From contig JAENRP010000288.1 of the NCBI GenBank assembly GCA_024741835.1, forward strand, positions 1-56,962: 56,962 bases of DNA. Reading direction: 5' to 3'. Positions 47,670-56,962 of the stretch are shown in pieces. Each line of letters begins with the position of its first letter. Position 1 is the first letter of the stretch. The notes beneath the pieces were generated by a model. It saw only the letters and a program-made list of their open reading frames with translations, was not told the DNA's origin and did no database searches. The translations under genes and the position numbers were made by a program. Source of the stretch: Diplocarpon mali. Lineage: Eukaryota; Ascomycota; Leotiomycetes; Helotiales; Drepanopezizaceae.

Positions 47670-49079
47670 AAATGAGAGAATTTTATCACTTAATTACTTA
47701 AGTAACTTTAAGGAAATTATAAAATTTTTAATTACGCTTAAACGACTAAAGACAGTTCCTCTTAAGGATTTTTAGAAGTTTAAAGCTAAAGCTCTGATTT
47801 ATCTAGTGTAGGGATAGCGATTATTTAAAAGGAGCGATAACTTATTTCCTATATAGCTTTATATAGATGATAACAAACTGCAAGCTAAGGCTATTTAAGA
47901 TATTTATAAGGAAATTGGCTATTAAGGAGCTGAGTCTACCTACTACTGACTCTTAAGGAAATTCTTTTAGAAGAGTTCTTTTAAAGACTATAAAGCCTTT
48001 GTGAAAAGTTGCATCCCTTATTAGAAACGAAAACCTAATTGTAAAGAGAATCCCCTATTCTTAACCTGGCTATTAGGCCTTTTCTATAAAGTCAGTCTTG
48101 ATATTACATAAGTACTAATAATTGAAAATGAGATTATATATTTTATTCTAGTAAAGGAAGACCTATTAGGATGGCTTAAAGGACGACCTTTAAGATCTAC
48201 TAACTTTAAATCTATTGCGAAGTTCCTTTAAAAAGACGTGGTCTATCGCTATAGACTTTTTAGCAGACTAACTATTGATAGAGGCTTAGAAAATAAAGGA
48301 GTGGTTAAAGCTTTTTTATAAAAATATAATATCAAATGGGTTCAAATCTTAGTGTATAACTCGAAAGCTAATAGAGTAGTAGAGTAAGGATATTGCGATA
48401 TTCTTAATAGGCTATTTAAAGTTACCTGTAGAGGATTTAAGAATTAGATAAAACACTTTTATAAAATACTCTTTACTTATTAAATAATAATCTATAAACC
48501 GACTAGAGTTATACTATTTTTCCTTATCTATAGCAGAGAGGCATAGCTCCCTTTTAAATCCTAATAGCCTATTTAAAGATTGTTCAACTATAGTCAAATT
48601 CAGAACTATTCCAATTTGCTTATAATAAGATGCTGACAACTTAAGCTCTAAGATATAGATATAGAGGAAATCATTCTGCAAAAGAAACAATATTAGGAAA
48701 AAGCTAAGGAAGCATAAGCTGCTTTTAAAGTACTTAAAACGCACCCTATTTAAAAAGATAATCTCGTCCTAGTCTATAATATTATAAGAAGTATTGATAT
48801 ATTAGCTAATACCAAACTTGACTATTAATAGCTTAGTCTATTTAAAGTTAAATCTGAGTAGAAAGAAAAGGGATACTATTCTCTTTAGGAACTTAACGGA
48901 GTCGATATTAAAGGAACTTTCGCAGCCAACTGACTAAAGCGCTTTTATCGATGCGACTAGACCTTATTCCCTTTAGAAGATGAATCAGAAATTAATATAA
49001 CCTTCGAATCTTTTATAAGAACCGACGGCGATATAAGCAATTTTGAACCCTTAGATAAAGACTAAAATTTTTCCAACTT

Positions 49080-49104
49080 GACCTATAAGCCAGTCTTATA
49101 AGTA
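49080..49104 (+). repeat. Quasi-palindrome near the F pol C terminus
   Basis: GACCTATAAGCC core with TTATAAGTA arm. In frame L-T-Y-K-P-V-L-x-V. Confidence 0.7.
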
Positions 49105-49197
49105 AAGAATATTAAAATACCTAACTAATTGCAACCTTAAGTTATTATTCCTAAGATATTTGAAGAACGCAAATGGGAATACCGAACGATTTCCTAG

Positions 49198-49517
49198 CCT
49201 ATCAATTGTCCTGCCTTCTTGCAATCTTTGTTTTTACATTTTCAGCAAGGTCGCCTCCTTTATTATTTAAGATATAGATCTTTTAAGATTACTTTAAATT
49301 CTTACCTGCTTTAACTTATTTTGCATTCTTGATATTAGCCTTTAATTGTAGCATTCCTATTACTTTCCTTAAATAATAAATAAAAAGTCCAATTCCTTAA
49401 TATATATATAGTAAACCTATTACAGCTTATATGCCCTTTTAATTCTTATACCTTATTAAACTCTCTTATTTATAATCCCTATCTTTTATAAGTAATATAC
49501 CTTTAAAGAACTTATAA
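49198..49517 (+). other. Interval between F pol and ORF1
   Basis: AT-rich, pyrimidine-rich. Possible pol tail to 49314, then no frame. AATATATATATAG near 49399 could be a TATA element for ORF1 about 115 bases upstream of its start. No LTR end found. Confidence 0.35.
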
Positions 49518-50341
49518 ATAGTTTCATCTACTATAATAGGGGATAAATAAACACTGGTTATAAACTTCTCTTAGGACAGCAGAGCTATTATATCGTTAGA
49601 AAGCTTCAAATCAACCTACGTAGCCTTAGGAGATATAGAGTAATAAAAACTCCTTTTAGCTTATACGAATGCCATTAATAACCTTTCAACCCAAGTGGCC
49701 CCTGGAATTCTCCAATTTGACAACTTCTTAACTAAAGAATTAAGACTAAAGGGAATCTCTAAAGAGGAATTCTTAGCTGACGCAGATTAATATATAACCT
49801 TGGCCGATACTTTCAGAATAGCTTAAGATAAAAAAGAAGAATCTATTCGACAACTGGATAATTTAGCCACTAATAAGAGAGGACTCCTGTTTCGTTTGCG
49901 CTTCTTAACAAATATTAATTCTAATAATAGAAGACAAGTATTATTAAAAATTCTTAAGGAAAACACTCCTACTACTAGAGCTATTCAGATTCTCAATTTC
50001 TTTATCATTTAAAAAGGAGTAGTAAAATTCTAAGGCAATCGAATTCGCGGTTGCAGATTTATAGGCCTATTTAATATAGTACTTATAGCAGTTGATAAGT
50101 CTATGAAAAGATCAAATTAAGCTATAGATATTACCTTACCTAATAGTACTATTATTAATATACTAAGGCTCTGCGCTTCTACTTATAGTTTGCTTATCTT
50201 AAAAGAGAACTAGACTCCTATATTAGGATTTAGATAAGATTTCTTTAATAATAAAAAAGGGAATTAGTTATTTATGGTTAAGCTTGCCTTAAAATTCGCT
50301 TTTTAGTCTAAAGATACGATAAGTGCTAAATTATATAATTT

Positions 50342-50366
50342 GACTTGCGGTCCTAGACTAGGAGTT
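50342..50366 (+). repeat. Quasi-palindrome 1 of ORF1
   Basis: Arms GACTTGCGG / CTAGGAGTT, in frame L-T-C-G-P-R-L-G-V. Same relative place as 54258 in ORF2. Confidence 0.82.
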
Positions 50367-51727
50367 AAAAATGAGAATTTTAGAACTGGACCTAACTTGC
50401 CTCTTACTAAAATAATTTTAGAAACCGCTATCGAATAAACTGCCCGAACGCTTAGCGTAGCCTCTTTGGAATTTTCGGAATCTTTAAAGGACTCTCCTTT
50501 AGCTAAACGACTAATTTTAGTTTGACCTTTAAGAAGGATAGATCGTTTGATAGCCACCTTAGCTAATCTGCAATTTAAAACTAAAGGATTGCGCGCCCGT
50601 TTAGACTCCTTTCCTAACAACTTAAAAGAGCTAGTTCTTAACTTCTTTATATCTATATGCAACTGCTTTGAAAACAATAATATAAGGGAAGACCCTATTC
50701 CTACTGCTTTAAAGATAATTAAAAGAGCTGTTAGATAGATTCAATAGCTTATCTTAGATGAGTTCGCCCCTACGGATATTGTTTAATTCTTTATTAATTA
50801 TAGAAGTTAAGAAGCTAGTCTCTCGGATGCTAAGCGAGACTATTTTATCTTATAAGAAAGAGAACGCAAAGAGGAATCTATTGATTAAGACATTTATAAT
50901 TATAGCAACGTGCCTCAATCGGTCATTCTTAACCTTAAGCTTAAAGAACGATATAATATTCAGGTGTCCTTTGCAATAAAAACTTGCTTTCGATAGTATC
51001 TTCCTAGCGTAAGAGTCGAAGGGAAAAGACTTTGCGACCTTTATATTCGCTCTCTTTCGGTTTACTATAGTCTTAATTATAAAGGATTTGATATTAACGA
51101 AACTATTAAATACCTTGAACTTCTTTACGCAGTAGAAGATATCGATCTTTTTCTAATCCACCTTAATAATCAATTCTTCATCTCTTCAAAGATACGCAAA
51201 TCCAACCTATTAATAATAGAGGCATCTTTAAGTGCTATAAAATTCAGGGCTGATCCTAAAGCCTTAAAGGCGTTGGAGCCGATTGAATGGAACAATTCTT
51301 TCTTTTTGATATTATTAAGTAATAAATAGTAAGAGGAAATAGAAGAAGAAGGGTCAATTGTGATGCCTAAACCCTTTGGATATCGCTTCCTAACTGACAA
51401 TTTTACTATTAATAATAGTACTTTCATAAGTATATTCCTCTCTATTATAAGATAAGAAGCAGAGATATATCTTTATCACTTCTGCCCTATAGATAGCATA
51501 ACCTCTATACCTTCTTATTTTCTTTATAATATAATATTCAGTCTTACTTAATAAGTCCTTCGAATGTACTATGGACTCTACCTCTTAGCTATAATAGCAA
51601 GAAGTAAAGGAACCTATTAGCTTATGGCCTACCTTAAACCTCCCTAATTGATTGGCCTTAGTCTTTATAATTAAGTCGTTTTAATAAAGAGAGATGCAAG
51701 TACTGCTAATAAAGAAATTCCGATTTT

Positions 51728-51752
51728 CACTTACGGTCCTGGCCTGCGAGTC
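51728..51752 (+). repeat. Quasi-palindrome 2 of ORF1
   Basis: Arms CACTTACGG / CTGCGAGTC, in frame T-Y-G-P-G-L-R-V. Same relative place as 55674 in ORF2. Confidence 0.84.
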
Positions 51753-52612
51753 AATTTTATTAGAAAGCAAATCTTGGATTATCAGATCCTACCAATCAGA
51801 TAAGGGCCAGCTTCTGAAAGCCTTAATAGGTGGGTCGGCTTTTAATTAAATGTGAAACTCACTCTATCTGTAAAGAAGATAAGTCGATAGACTTCTTAAG
51901 CACTCGGTTCAAAATCTTAACTAGCTCGAATGATTGTAAAATTGAAGCGAAAGGAGATCTTGCGACCTATTACTAATAATAGTAATCCAATTATAGTAAT
52001 AATAAAACAGGGATACTTCCTTAAAATGCTTTTAGACAATTCTTATAGGACTAGTAGTTTTATAGCCTTTTGCAATAATTATATAGCTGTCTGCGATAAG
52101 AATACCTTAGAAAATAAGACTTGAATCTCTGATCTTATCTTTTCAATCTTTACTTTAGAGCAACCTCTAGTACTTTGATAAATTAATGCAAATAGAACTA
52201 CTGCACCTTTTAAGGCAGCTTTCTATCTTGAGAATTGCAGTAGTCTCTTTAAAGCTATTATTAATCGACGCTCTTAAACGGATCCCTTTATTATAATTGA
52301 AGTATAAGAGTTGTTCCTTCTTAATAAGGACAAATTGAAAATCCACCTTATAAAATATAATTAAAAACTCTTTAATGCCCTTATTAAGGCCTAGACGAAT
52401 GTTATAAATACTAAGTCGCTTCTTTATAGACTTAAGTCTTAAAGATAATGCGATAAAGTAAATGTTATCTAAGAGCCTAATGCACTAATTGATAAAGGCA
52501 TTATTATAAGAAAATTCGGAAAAGAGACAAACTAAGACGCTAGTATAGTATTAGACCTTAATTTAGAAACCAATTCCTTATTTTTACCTTTAAGCTTAGA
52601 AACGCTAAGACT

Positions 52613-52637
52613 GACTCGCAAGCCTAGCCTATAAGTA
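52613..52637 (+). repeat. Quasi-palindrome 3 of ORF1
   Basis: Arms GACTCGCAA / CTATAAGTA, in frame L-T-R-K-P-S-L-x-V. Same relative place as 56496 in ORF2. Confidence 0.8.
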
Positions 52638-52814
52638 AGGTTGGACTCGGCTGGCTTAAGCTTATAAGATAGTTTGGATAAACCTTAGTTACTAAATCTA
52701 GGAGTACTAATAGAAGATCCTTTGAAAGAGGTCCCTAAAGCTGAGAAATCGCTAAAAAGTGAGAACTAACGTAAGAGAAGAAGACTCTAAAGTGATAATA
52801 GAACTAATAATTGA

Positions 52815-53370
52815 GTCGACTTGATCTAAAGAATTATAATCTACCCCCTTTTGAAAACTATTTAAAGAGATTGCGGATTATAGTTGAATTTTTTAAGATT
52901 ATCTACTTTTTATATACCTACACCCCTTTATTCTTAACCTATTATTCTATTTTATATATATTCTTTATTTACTTTCGTTTTTATATGATTTATTTTTTAA
53001 TTATTCCCTTTATATGCAACTTTCTAATACTTACCTTTGAAATGTTGATATCACCTTTAATAATTATCATTTACTAATTATAGGTCCTTATATACGTTAT
53101 ACCCCACTTTTATTCCTACTTCCAGCCTCTTTATACCCACTTTTCCTTTGTACACTAGTGCGACTCCAAACTCTATAAATAAGCCTCTTCTTATACTACG
53201 ATTTTACTTTTTTTACTTCTCTTTTCAATCCTACTAGACCTATAATATTAGCACTACTACTATTATCTTTCTATTATCAATCTTTTCAAATATAAGTCTA
53301 TTATATTATTAATCTTTCTTAAATAATTATCTCTTTATTTAAAGCTACCTCCTTTGCTAAATAATTCATT
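52815..53370 (+). promoter_or_regulatory. Intergenic region with candidate core promoter of ORF2
   Basis: 555 bases, pyrimidine-rich on the plus strand. CTCTATAAATAAGC at about 53173-53186 is a good TATA box, followed by C/T-rich tracts typical of fungal transcription starts and then by the ORF2 start 190 bases on. An 88-codon hydrophobic frame at 52811-53077 looks like chance in AT-rich sequence. Confidence 0.45.
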
Positions 53371-54257
53371 ATAGCATTACTAATCATAAGTAAAAAGGCC
53401 ACACTTAAGAAGAATATATCGGTTATTACCTTAGGCAGCAAGTCCTCAAGCACTACTAATAATAAACTAATATTAGAAGGAGGGTTCTTATAAGATAGTA
53501 AATCACTAAGATTATTAGAAGATATAGTAAGTACTTATAAAATGTTAGGTGAGACTGAATAGTAGGTATTCTTGAATTCATCTATTGAGGTGCTTAATTA
53601 TAGAATTTCTACTATTAAGAAAGGATTCTTAGGTTTTGATAATTTCCTAGATAAGGAACTCTAAGGCAAAGGTATTAATTATAAAAAGTTTTTATAAGAG
53701 TATTAAGGGTATACTAATTCAGTTGATTTATTTTAAAAGAATTGAAATAAGAAAAATAAGTATATAAAAAGATTGATGCAATTTATAAATAGCACTTATA
53801 GCACACTTTTCCAGACCTACTTTATAACTGATATTACTACTAATAACGTCCTATAAGGGCTTGGTAAAATTTTTGAAATATACTAACCTATAGCAAGGGC
53901 TATATAGGTTTTAAACTATTTCACTATTTAAGAAGGTATAAAGAAGTTGTAGGAAAACAGTATTCGAGGCAGAAGATTTATTGGATTCTTAAGCACTATT
54001 ATGCATTCTACTATTTAGACTATAAAAGACAACCCTACCTAGTATAATAATTTTATACTCTTTGACTAAATAGTTCTAGACACGCTTAGCTTATAATAAT
54101 TATAATATAGTCTACTTATTATAAAAGAAAAGATGATTTATCTTACTAAGTATACTATAAACTACTTTGATAATAAAATAGAGAGATAGGAATTTGTTAT
54201 CCCTACTGCTGCGAAGCTACTACTACCTATGGCCGAATTAACAAATGAGCCCGACTT

Positions 54258-54282
54258 AACTTGTAGGCCTGGCCTACGAGTA
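54258..54282 (+). repeat. Quasi-palindrome 1 of ORF2
   Basis: AACTTGTAGGCC core with GGCCTACGAGT arm, in frame L-T-C-R-P-G-L-R-V. Confidence 0.84.
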
Positions 54283-54444
54283 AAAGAAGCATATGATAAA
54301 GAAGTCCCTAAGTATAAGGTGCTTATAACACCTAAAGCTTAAGTAGAATACCAGCTTGACCACCTATCTTCCGACTTAGATGAGTTTAAATTACCGTCCT
54401 TAGAAATCCCTTGAATACCTTGAACGCTAGTAGTAAGTAAATTA

Positions 54445-54469
54445 AGCTATAGGCCCGGCCTATAGGTTA
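54445..54469 (+). repeat. Extra quasi-palindrome in ORF2
   Basis: GCTATAGGCC / GGCCTATAGGT, in frame L-S-Y-R-P-G-L-x-V. No counterpart seen in ORF1. Confidence 0.75.
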
Positions 54470-55673
54470 GAACATATAATAATATAGACTTAGAAGATAA
54501 GCTAATAGATAAAGTGGATAGCCCTATTACTAATGTATTAGAAATTTTTAATAATATTAAGAAGGATATATCTGATATTATATAGACCTTTTCTAAAGAT
54601 CTGCAAAAGTTTATTTTAAAATTCTATAAGTCTATAATAAAGCGTTTGAAAAAGGAAAACTAAGGAGATGTTTTATTAATATAAGAGGTAATAGCAAGAG
54701 CTATTAAATAGATTATAAAACTGTAATAAGACAAATTCTCTTTAGATAATATCATATAGTTCTTTATTAATTATAAGAAATCAAAGGGCGACTACTATAT
54801 GCTTAAGGAGAAGCCTAAAGATATTATAATAATAATCTTTATAAAATGTTATTAAGTCCCTTTTAATATTAAGATAATACTATAGTATGGTAATAGATTC
54901 AAAGTCATAGTGATACTAGAAATAAAGACTCGCCTAAGTAAATTTATAATAGGGATATTTAGAGACTTCCATTTTGAGAAATTTTATGCCCTTTATAAAC
55001 GACAATATGTACTATACTACGGACTAGTATTAATAGGCATTACTAATAAAGAAGTATCATCTAACCTTTATAGATTTTGCACTACTTCTGATCTAAGATT
55101 GTTCTTATTATACCTTGGAAATTATGCGATAGTGGCCACTAGTAATAGAATAGCCAACTAGATTAAAAAAGATATATTGCTAGGTTTCTCTAAGTTTAGA
55201 GTGGCACCTAAGGCTTTAAAATTATTTTATAATATTACTTGGACCCTTGCCTAGTATAAAATGATACTAACTAAGGATACCTTAATATCGCTTTATACTA
55301 AGGGTTTCTTAAATATGCCTAAATTGTTTAGCTGCGCATTCCTAAGCATAGTTTATACGTATGGTTATGGTTCTTAAGGAAAGAATTCATTTTTAACATT
55401 GGTATAAGAGGAAATAGAAATATATAGGTACTATTTCCGAATCTTAGATAAGAAGCCTTTCCTTCCTTCTACCTTCTTTTATAATATGATTTACAGTTTG
55501 ATATAATAGACTTTGAGGATGCACTATAGGCTATATCTTAATGCTCTATTAACTTGCTATAATTCTTTATATAAGCTAGTAGCGTATCTTAAGGTTATAT
55601 AGTTTATAGGTATTGACTACTATTCGAGAGTTGTTTCTACTAAGATTAACGCTAATATAAGATTCGTAAAGCT

Positions 55674-55698
55674 GACTCCTAGGCCTAGCTCGCAGGTC
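55674..55698 (+). repeat. Quasi-palindrome 2 of ORF2
   Basis: GACTCCTAGGCC core with CTCGCAGGTC arm, in frame L-T-P-R-P-S-S-Q-V. Confidence 0.78.
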
Positions 55699-56495
55699 AG
55701 CTCCCCTAATAGCAGGACTATTAATTACTATATGATACTTATAGTAAAACAATCAACTGGAGAATTCGCTATATAGGAAAAATCCTATAAATTATTAGCT
55801 CTTACTCCCCATCGCTTAAAGAATGCTTAATAGGTCTTACTAAATCTAGTACAAAATGTAATATAGTGGAAAGAATTGAATATTAAGACTAGGATGCTAC
55901 TTAAGGAATATATCTCTAATAAGACTACCCTATTCTCTATATTTATAAGATAAGGAACGTTTATTGACTTAAAGTCTGGCAGAGAGCCTGGAAAAGGTGG
56001 GTTCCTTATTATTAGTAACAACTATACAGAAGTTATTAGTAATGACTCACTTGAAAATGGTACTAACCTAAACGAGTTTTATATTAAGTCTATCTGTATA
56101 AAGAAACTAAGTACTGCGAGATAGAGTATTACTAAGGAATCGTTAGCTAAGTTTTATATAACACTTAATATGACAAAAGGTGGCCTACTATTAGAAGTAC
56201 TTATAAAGAGACAACTATAGAACGATCTATTAGTAGTAATAATAGTGAAAGAGTTGCTATCTAAAGATATAGGTCAGCTGATAACCTATTTAAAGAAGTA
56301 TAAGTAAGAACTTTTTAATGATTTTACCTATACTTGGAAACTGATTTAACACTTAAAGCTATAACTGTATAGGGACAAATCCTAGGCTAAGACGAAAGGC
56401 ACTAACGATAATATTAAGGCTAATAATATGATTGACGAGACAATTCTTCTTAAGAAGTATAGCATTAAAAAGCCTTATGCAAAAACCCTTGATAC

Positions 56496-56520
56496 GACTC
56501 CTAGGCCTGGCCCGCGACTT
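56496..56520 (+). repeat. Quasi-palindrome 3 of ORF2
   Basis: GACTCCTAGGCC core with GCCCGCGACTT arm, in frame T-P-R-P-G-P-R. Confidence 0.78.
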
Positions 56521-56844
56521 AATCTAGAAAAAGGCAAGGCTAAGGAAGTTATGGCCGTAGAATCTCCTACCGCATCCCCCTTAATAGCAGATGACTCTTT
56601 AAAGGATGATAATAATAATAAAGAGGATAATAATAATAATACTGCAATATAAGTCTCCCTCCCTATTAATAGAAGCTATTAAACTATACTAGTATCTTTA
56701 TGAAATACTAAAGCTCTTGCAATACTGAGACTAGACTCTTCTAATACTAATAGTGAACTATTAAGAAGAAGTAGGCGCTTTATAAAGAGAGTATTATCTA
56801 GTGATAGTTCTCCCTATCCCTTAAAGAGAACTAAGGAAAATTGA

Positions 56845-56962
56845 CATCTAGGTTAGTACTATTTTTGATTGTTTTTACAACTCTATAGCTTGTTTGTTTG
56901 TTTTACTAGTTTCGTTTTCTGACTCCTGGGCCCGGCCTATAGGTGAAAAGTGCATATAAAAA
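56845..56962 (+). repeat. Sequence after ORF2 with a further quasi-palindrome (56921-56945)
   Basis: GACTCCTGGGCC core with GGCCTATAGGTG arm in the downstream region of ORF2, outside a recognised frame. The rest is T-rich, including GTTTGTTTG. Confidence 0.7.

Larger units (their letters stand above)
45490..49197 (+). pseudogene. F element pol: RT, RNase H, integrase
   Basis: 1236 codons in the -1 frame relative to gag. The frame is already open upstream of the gag stop, so a -1 shift is possible. N-terminal linker, then an R-x-x-x-K-x-x-G-x-Y-R-L type reverse transcriptase entry near 46360, S-R-D-I-I-A-I-Q-T-P-L near 46540, and intact Y-I-D-D at 46684-46695. RNase H is near 47190-47420. The H-H-C-C zinc region is degraded. 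Integrase Asp at 48100, D-R-G at 48277, Glu in V-V-E-Q-G at 48382. There is no chromodomain. The frame may have ended at the TAA 49312-49314 if TAG 49195 was Gln. Palindromes occur at 45516, 45678, 47645 and 49080. Confidence 0.84.
49518..52814 (+). pseudogene. ORF1: giant unknown ORF, paralogue of ORF2
   Basis: 1098 codons in one phase from an ATA (probable former ATG) at 49518 to TGA 52812-52814. Not recognised. Homologous to ORF2 along its length: shared blocks F-D-N-F-L-x-K-E-L near 49715, R-A-I-Q-x-L-N near 49990, I-R-G-x-R-F-I-G near 50044, P-K-A-L-K near 51260, S-L-x-Q-Q-x-L-R-M near 51540, and Q-G-x-F ... N-N-Y-x-x-V ... L-E-N-x-T at 51984-52124. The C terminus is basic (R-K-R-R-R), perhaps a nuclear signal. 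Still-open pieces are 50547-50738 and 51930-52124. Three palindromes lie in frame (50342, 51728, 52613). I see no transmembrane or known catalytic motif. Confidence 0.72.
53371..56844 (+). pseudogene. ORF2: giant unknown ORF, paralogue of ORF1
   Basis: 1157 codons in one phase, ATA (former ATG?) at 53371 to TGA 56842-56844. Better preserved than ORF1: 54910-55161 and 56428-56652 are still open. Blocks shared with ORF1: G-F-D-N-F-L-x-K-E-L near 53635, R-A-I-Q-V-L-N near 53905, I-R-G-R-R-F-I-G near 53963, P-K-A-L-K near 55210, S-L-I-Q-Q-T-L-R-M near 55495, and R-Q-G-T-F ... N-N-Y-x-E-V ... L-E-N-G-T near 55945-56070. The tail is Asp/Asn-rich (D-D-N-N-N-K-E-D), then basic (R-R-S-R-R-F-I-K-R) with S-S-D-S-S, which suggests a nuclear protein. 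Four palindromes lie in frame (54258, 54445, 55674, 56496). Function unknown. Confidence 0.74.

Noticed and set aside
50303..50677. 124-codon minus-strand ORF
   Set aside because: Antisense shadow of ORF1; it includes a palindrome, which reads open on both strands.
52811..53077. 88-codon hydrophobic ORF as a small membrane protein
   Set aside because: Composition is that of random AT-rich sequence, it overlaps the end of ORF1, and it lies in the presumed promoter of ORF2.
42206..56844. Reassigned genetic code with TAA/TAG as glutamine
   Set aside because: Long frames do become open if TAA/TAG are Gln. But CAA/CAG also occur, TGA stops are present, and other C-to-T and G-to-A changes destroy Cys, His, Asp and Trp codons, so RIP explains it better.
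1..56962. Mitochondrial or plasmid DNA because of the high AT content
   Set aside because: Nested LTR retrotransposons with target duplications and RIP are nuclear; no mitochondrial gene or tRNA is present.

Overview
The window is AT-rich nuclear DNA of a filamentous fungus, most likely an ascomycete (Pezizomycotina), and it consists almost wholly of decayed LTR retrotransposons. TpA is in excess. Nearly every glutamine or tryptophan position of the recognisable proteins carries TAA, TAG or TGA. Copies of one family differ by transitions and almost never by indels. This is the signature of repeat-induced point mutation (RIP). I see no intact cellular gene, tRNA or rRNA.

Layout. The deepest layer I can trace is D', a Ty3/gypsy copy read on the minus strand. 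It survives in three pieces (20079-20715, 26906-27182, 35063-35964). Into it went: gypsy A (+; 4183-6334 and 14450-20078), itself broken by gypsy B of the same family (-; 6335-14444, TSD GATTT) and by copia copy 1 (1-4182, left end outside the window); copia copy 2 (20716-26900, TSD GAAAG); an LTR-only insertion X1 (27183-35062), itself split by gypsy D (27237-34793, TSD AAAGA); and gypsy E (-; 35965-41918), whose two ends carry unlike LTRs.

To the right (41919-56962) is a different region, all on the plus strand: a gypsy-like gag and pol (F) of an uncommon type, then two tandem, mutually homologous reading frames of about 1,100 codons (ORF1, ORF2) that I do not recognise.

Two features stand out. 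First, a 24-25 bp quasi-palindrome (arms GACTCGC / GCGAGTC) occurs about 40 times. It forms a ten-unit in-frame array inside both copia polyproteins and a three-unit group in their 3' UTRs. It is also scattered through F gag, F pol, ORF1 and ORF2, usually in the same reading phase. Second, ORF1 and ORF2 are paralogues that share three of these palindromes at matching positions.

The gypsy elements A, B, D and E carry C-terminal chromodomain-like segments (chromoviruses). A and B have an extra sense ORF after pol. D has a cysteine-rich ORF on the opposite strand between pol and its 3' LTR. In A, D and F the pol frame is -1 relative to gag. All frames given below are decayed; where a protein is described, in-frame stops were read as probable RIP products.
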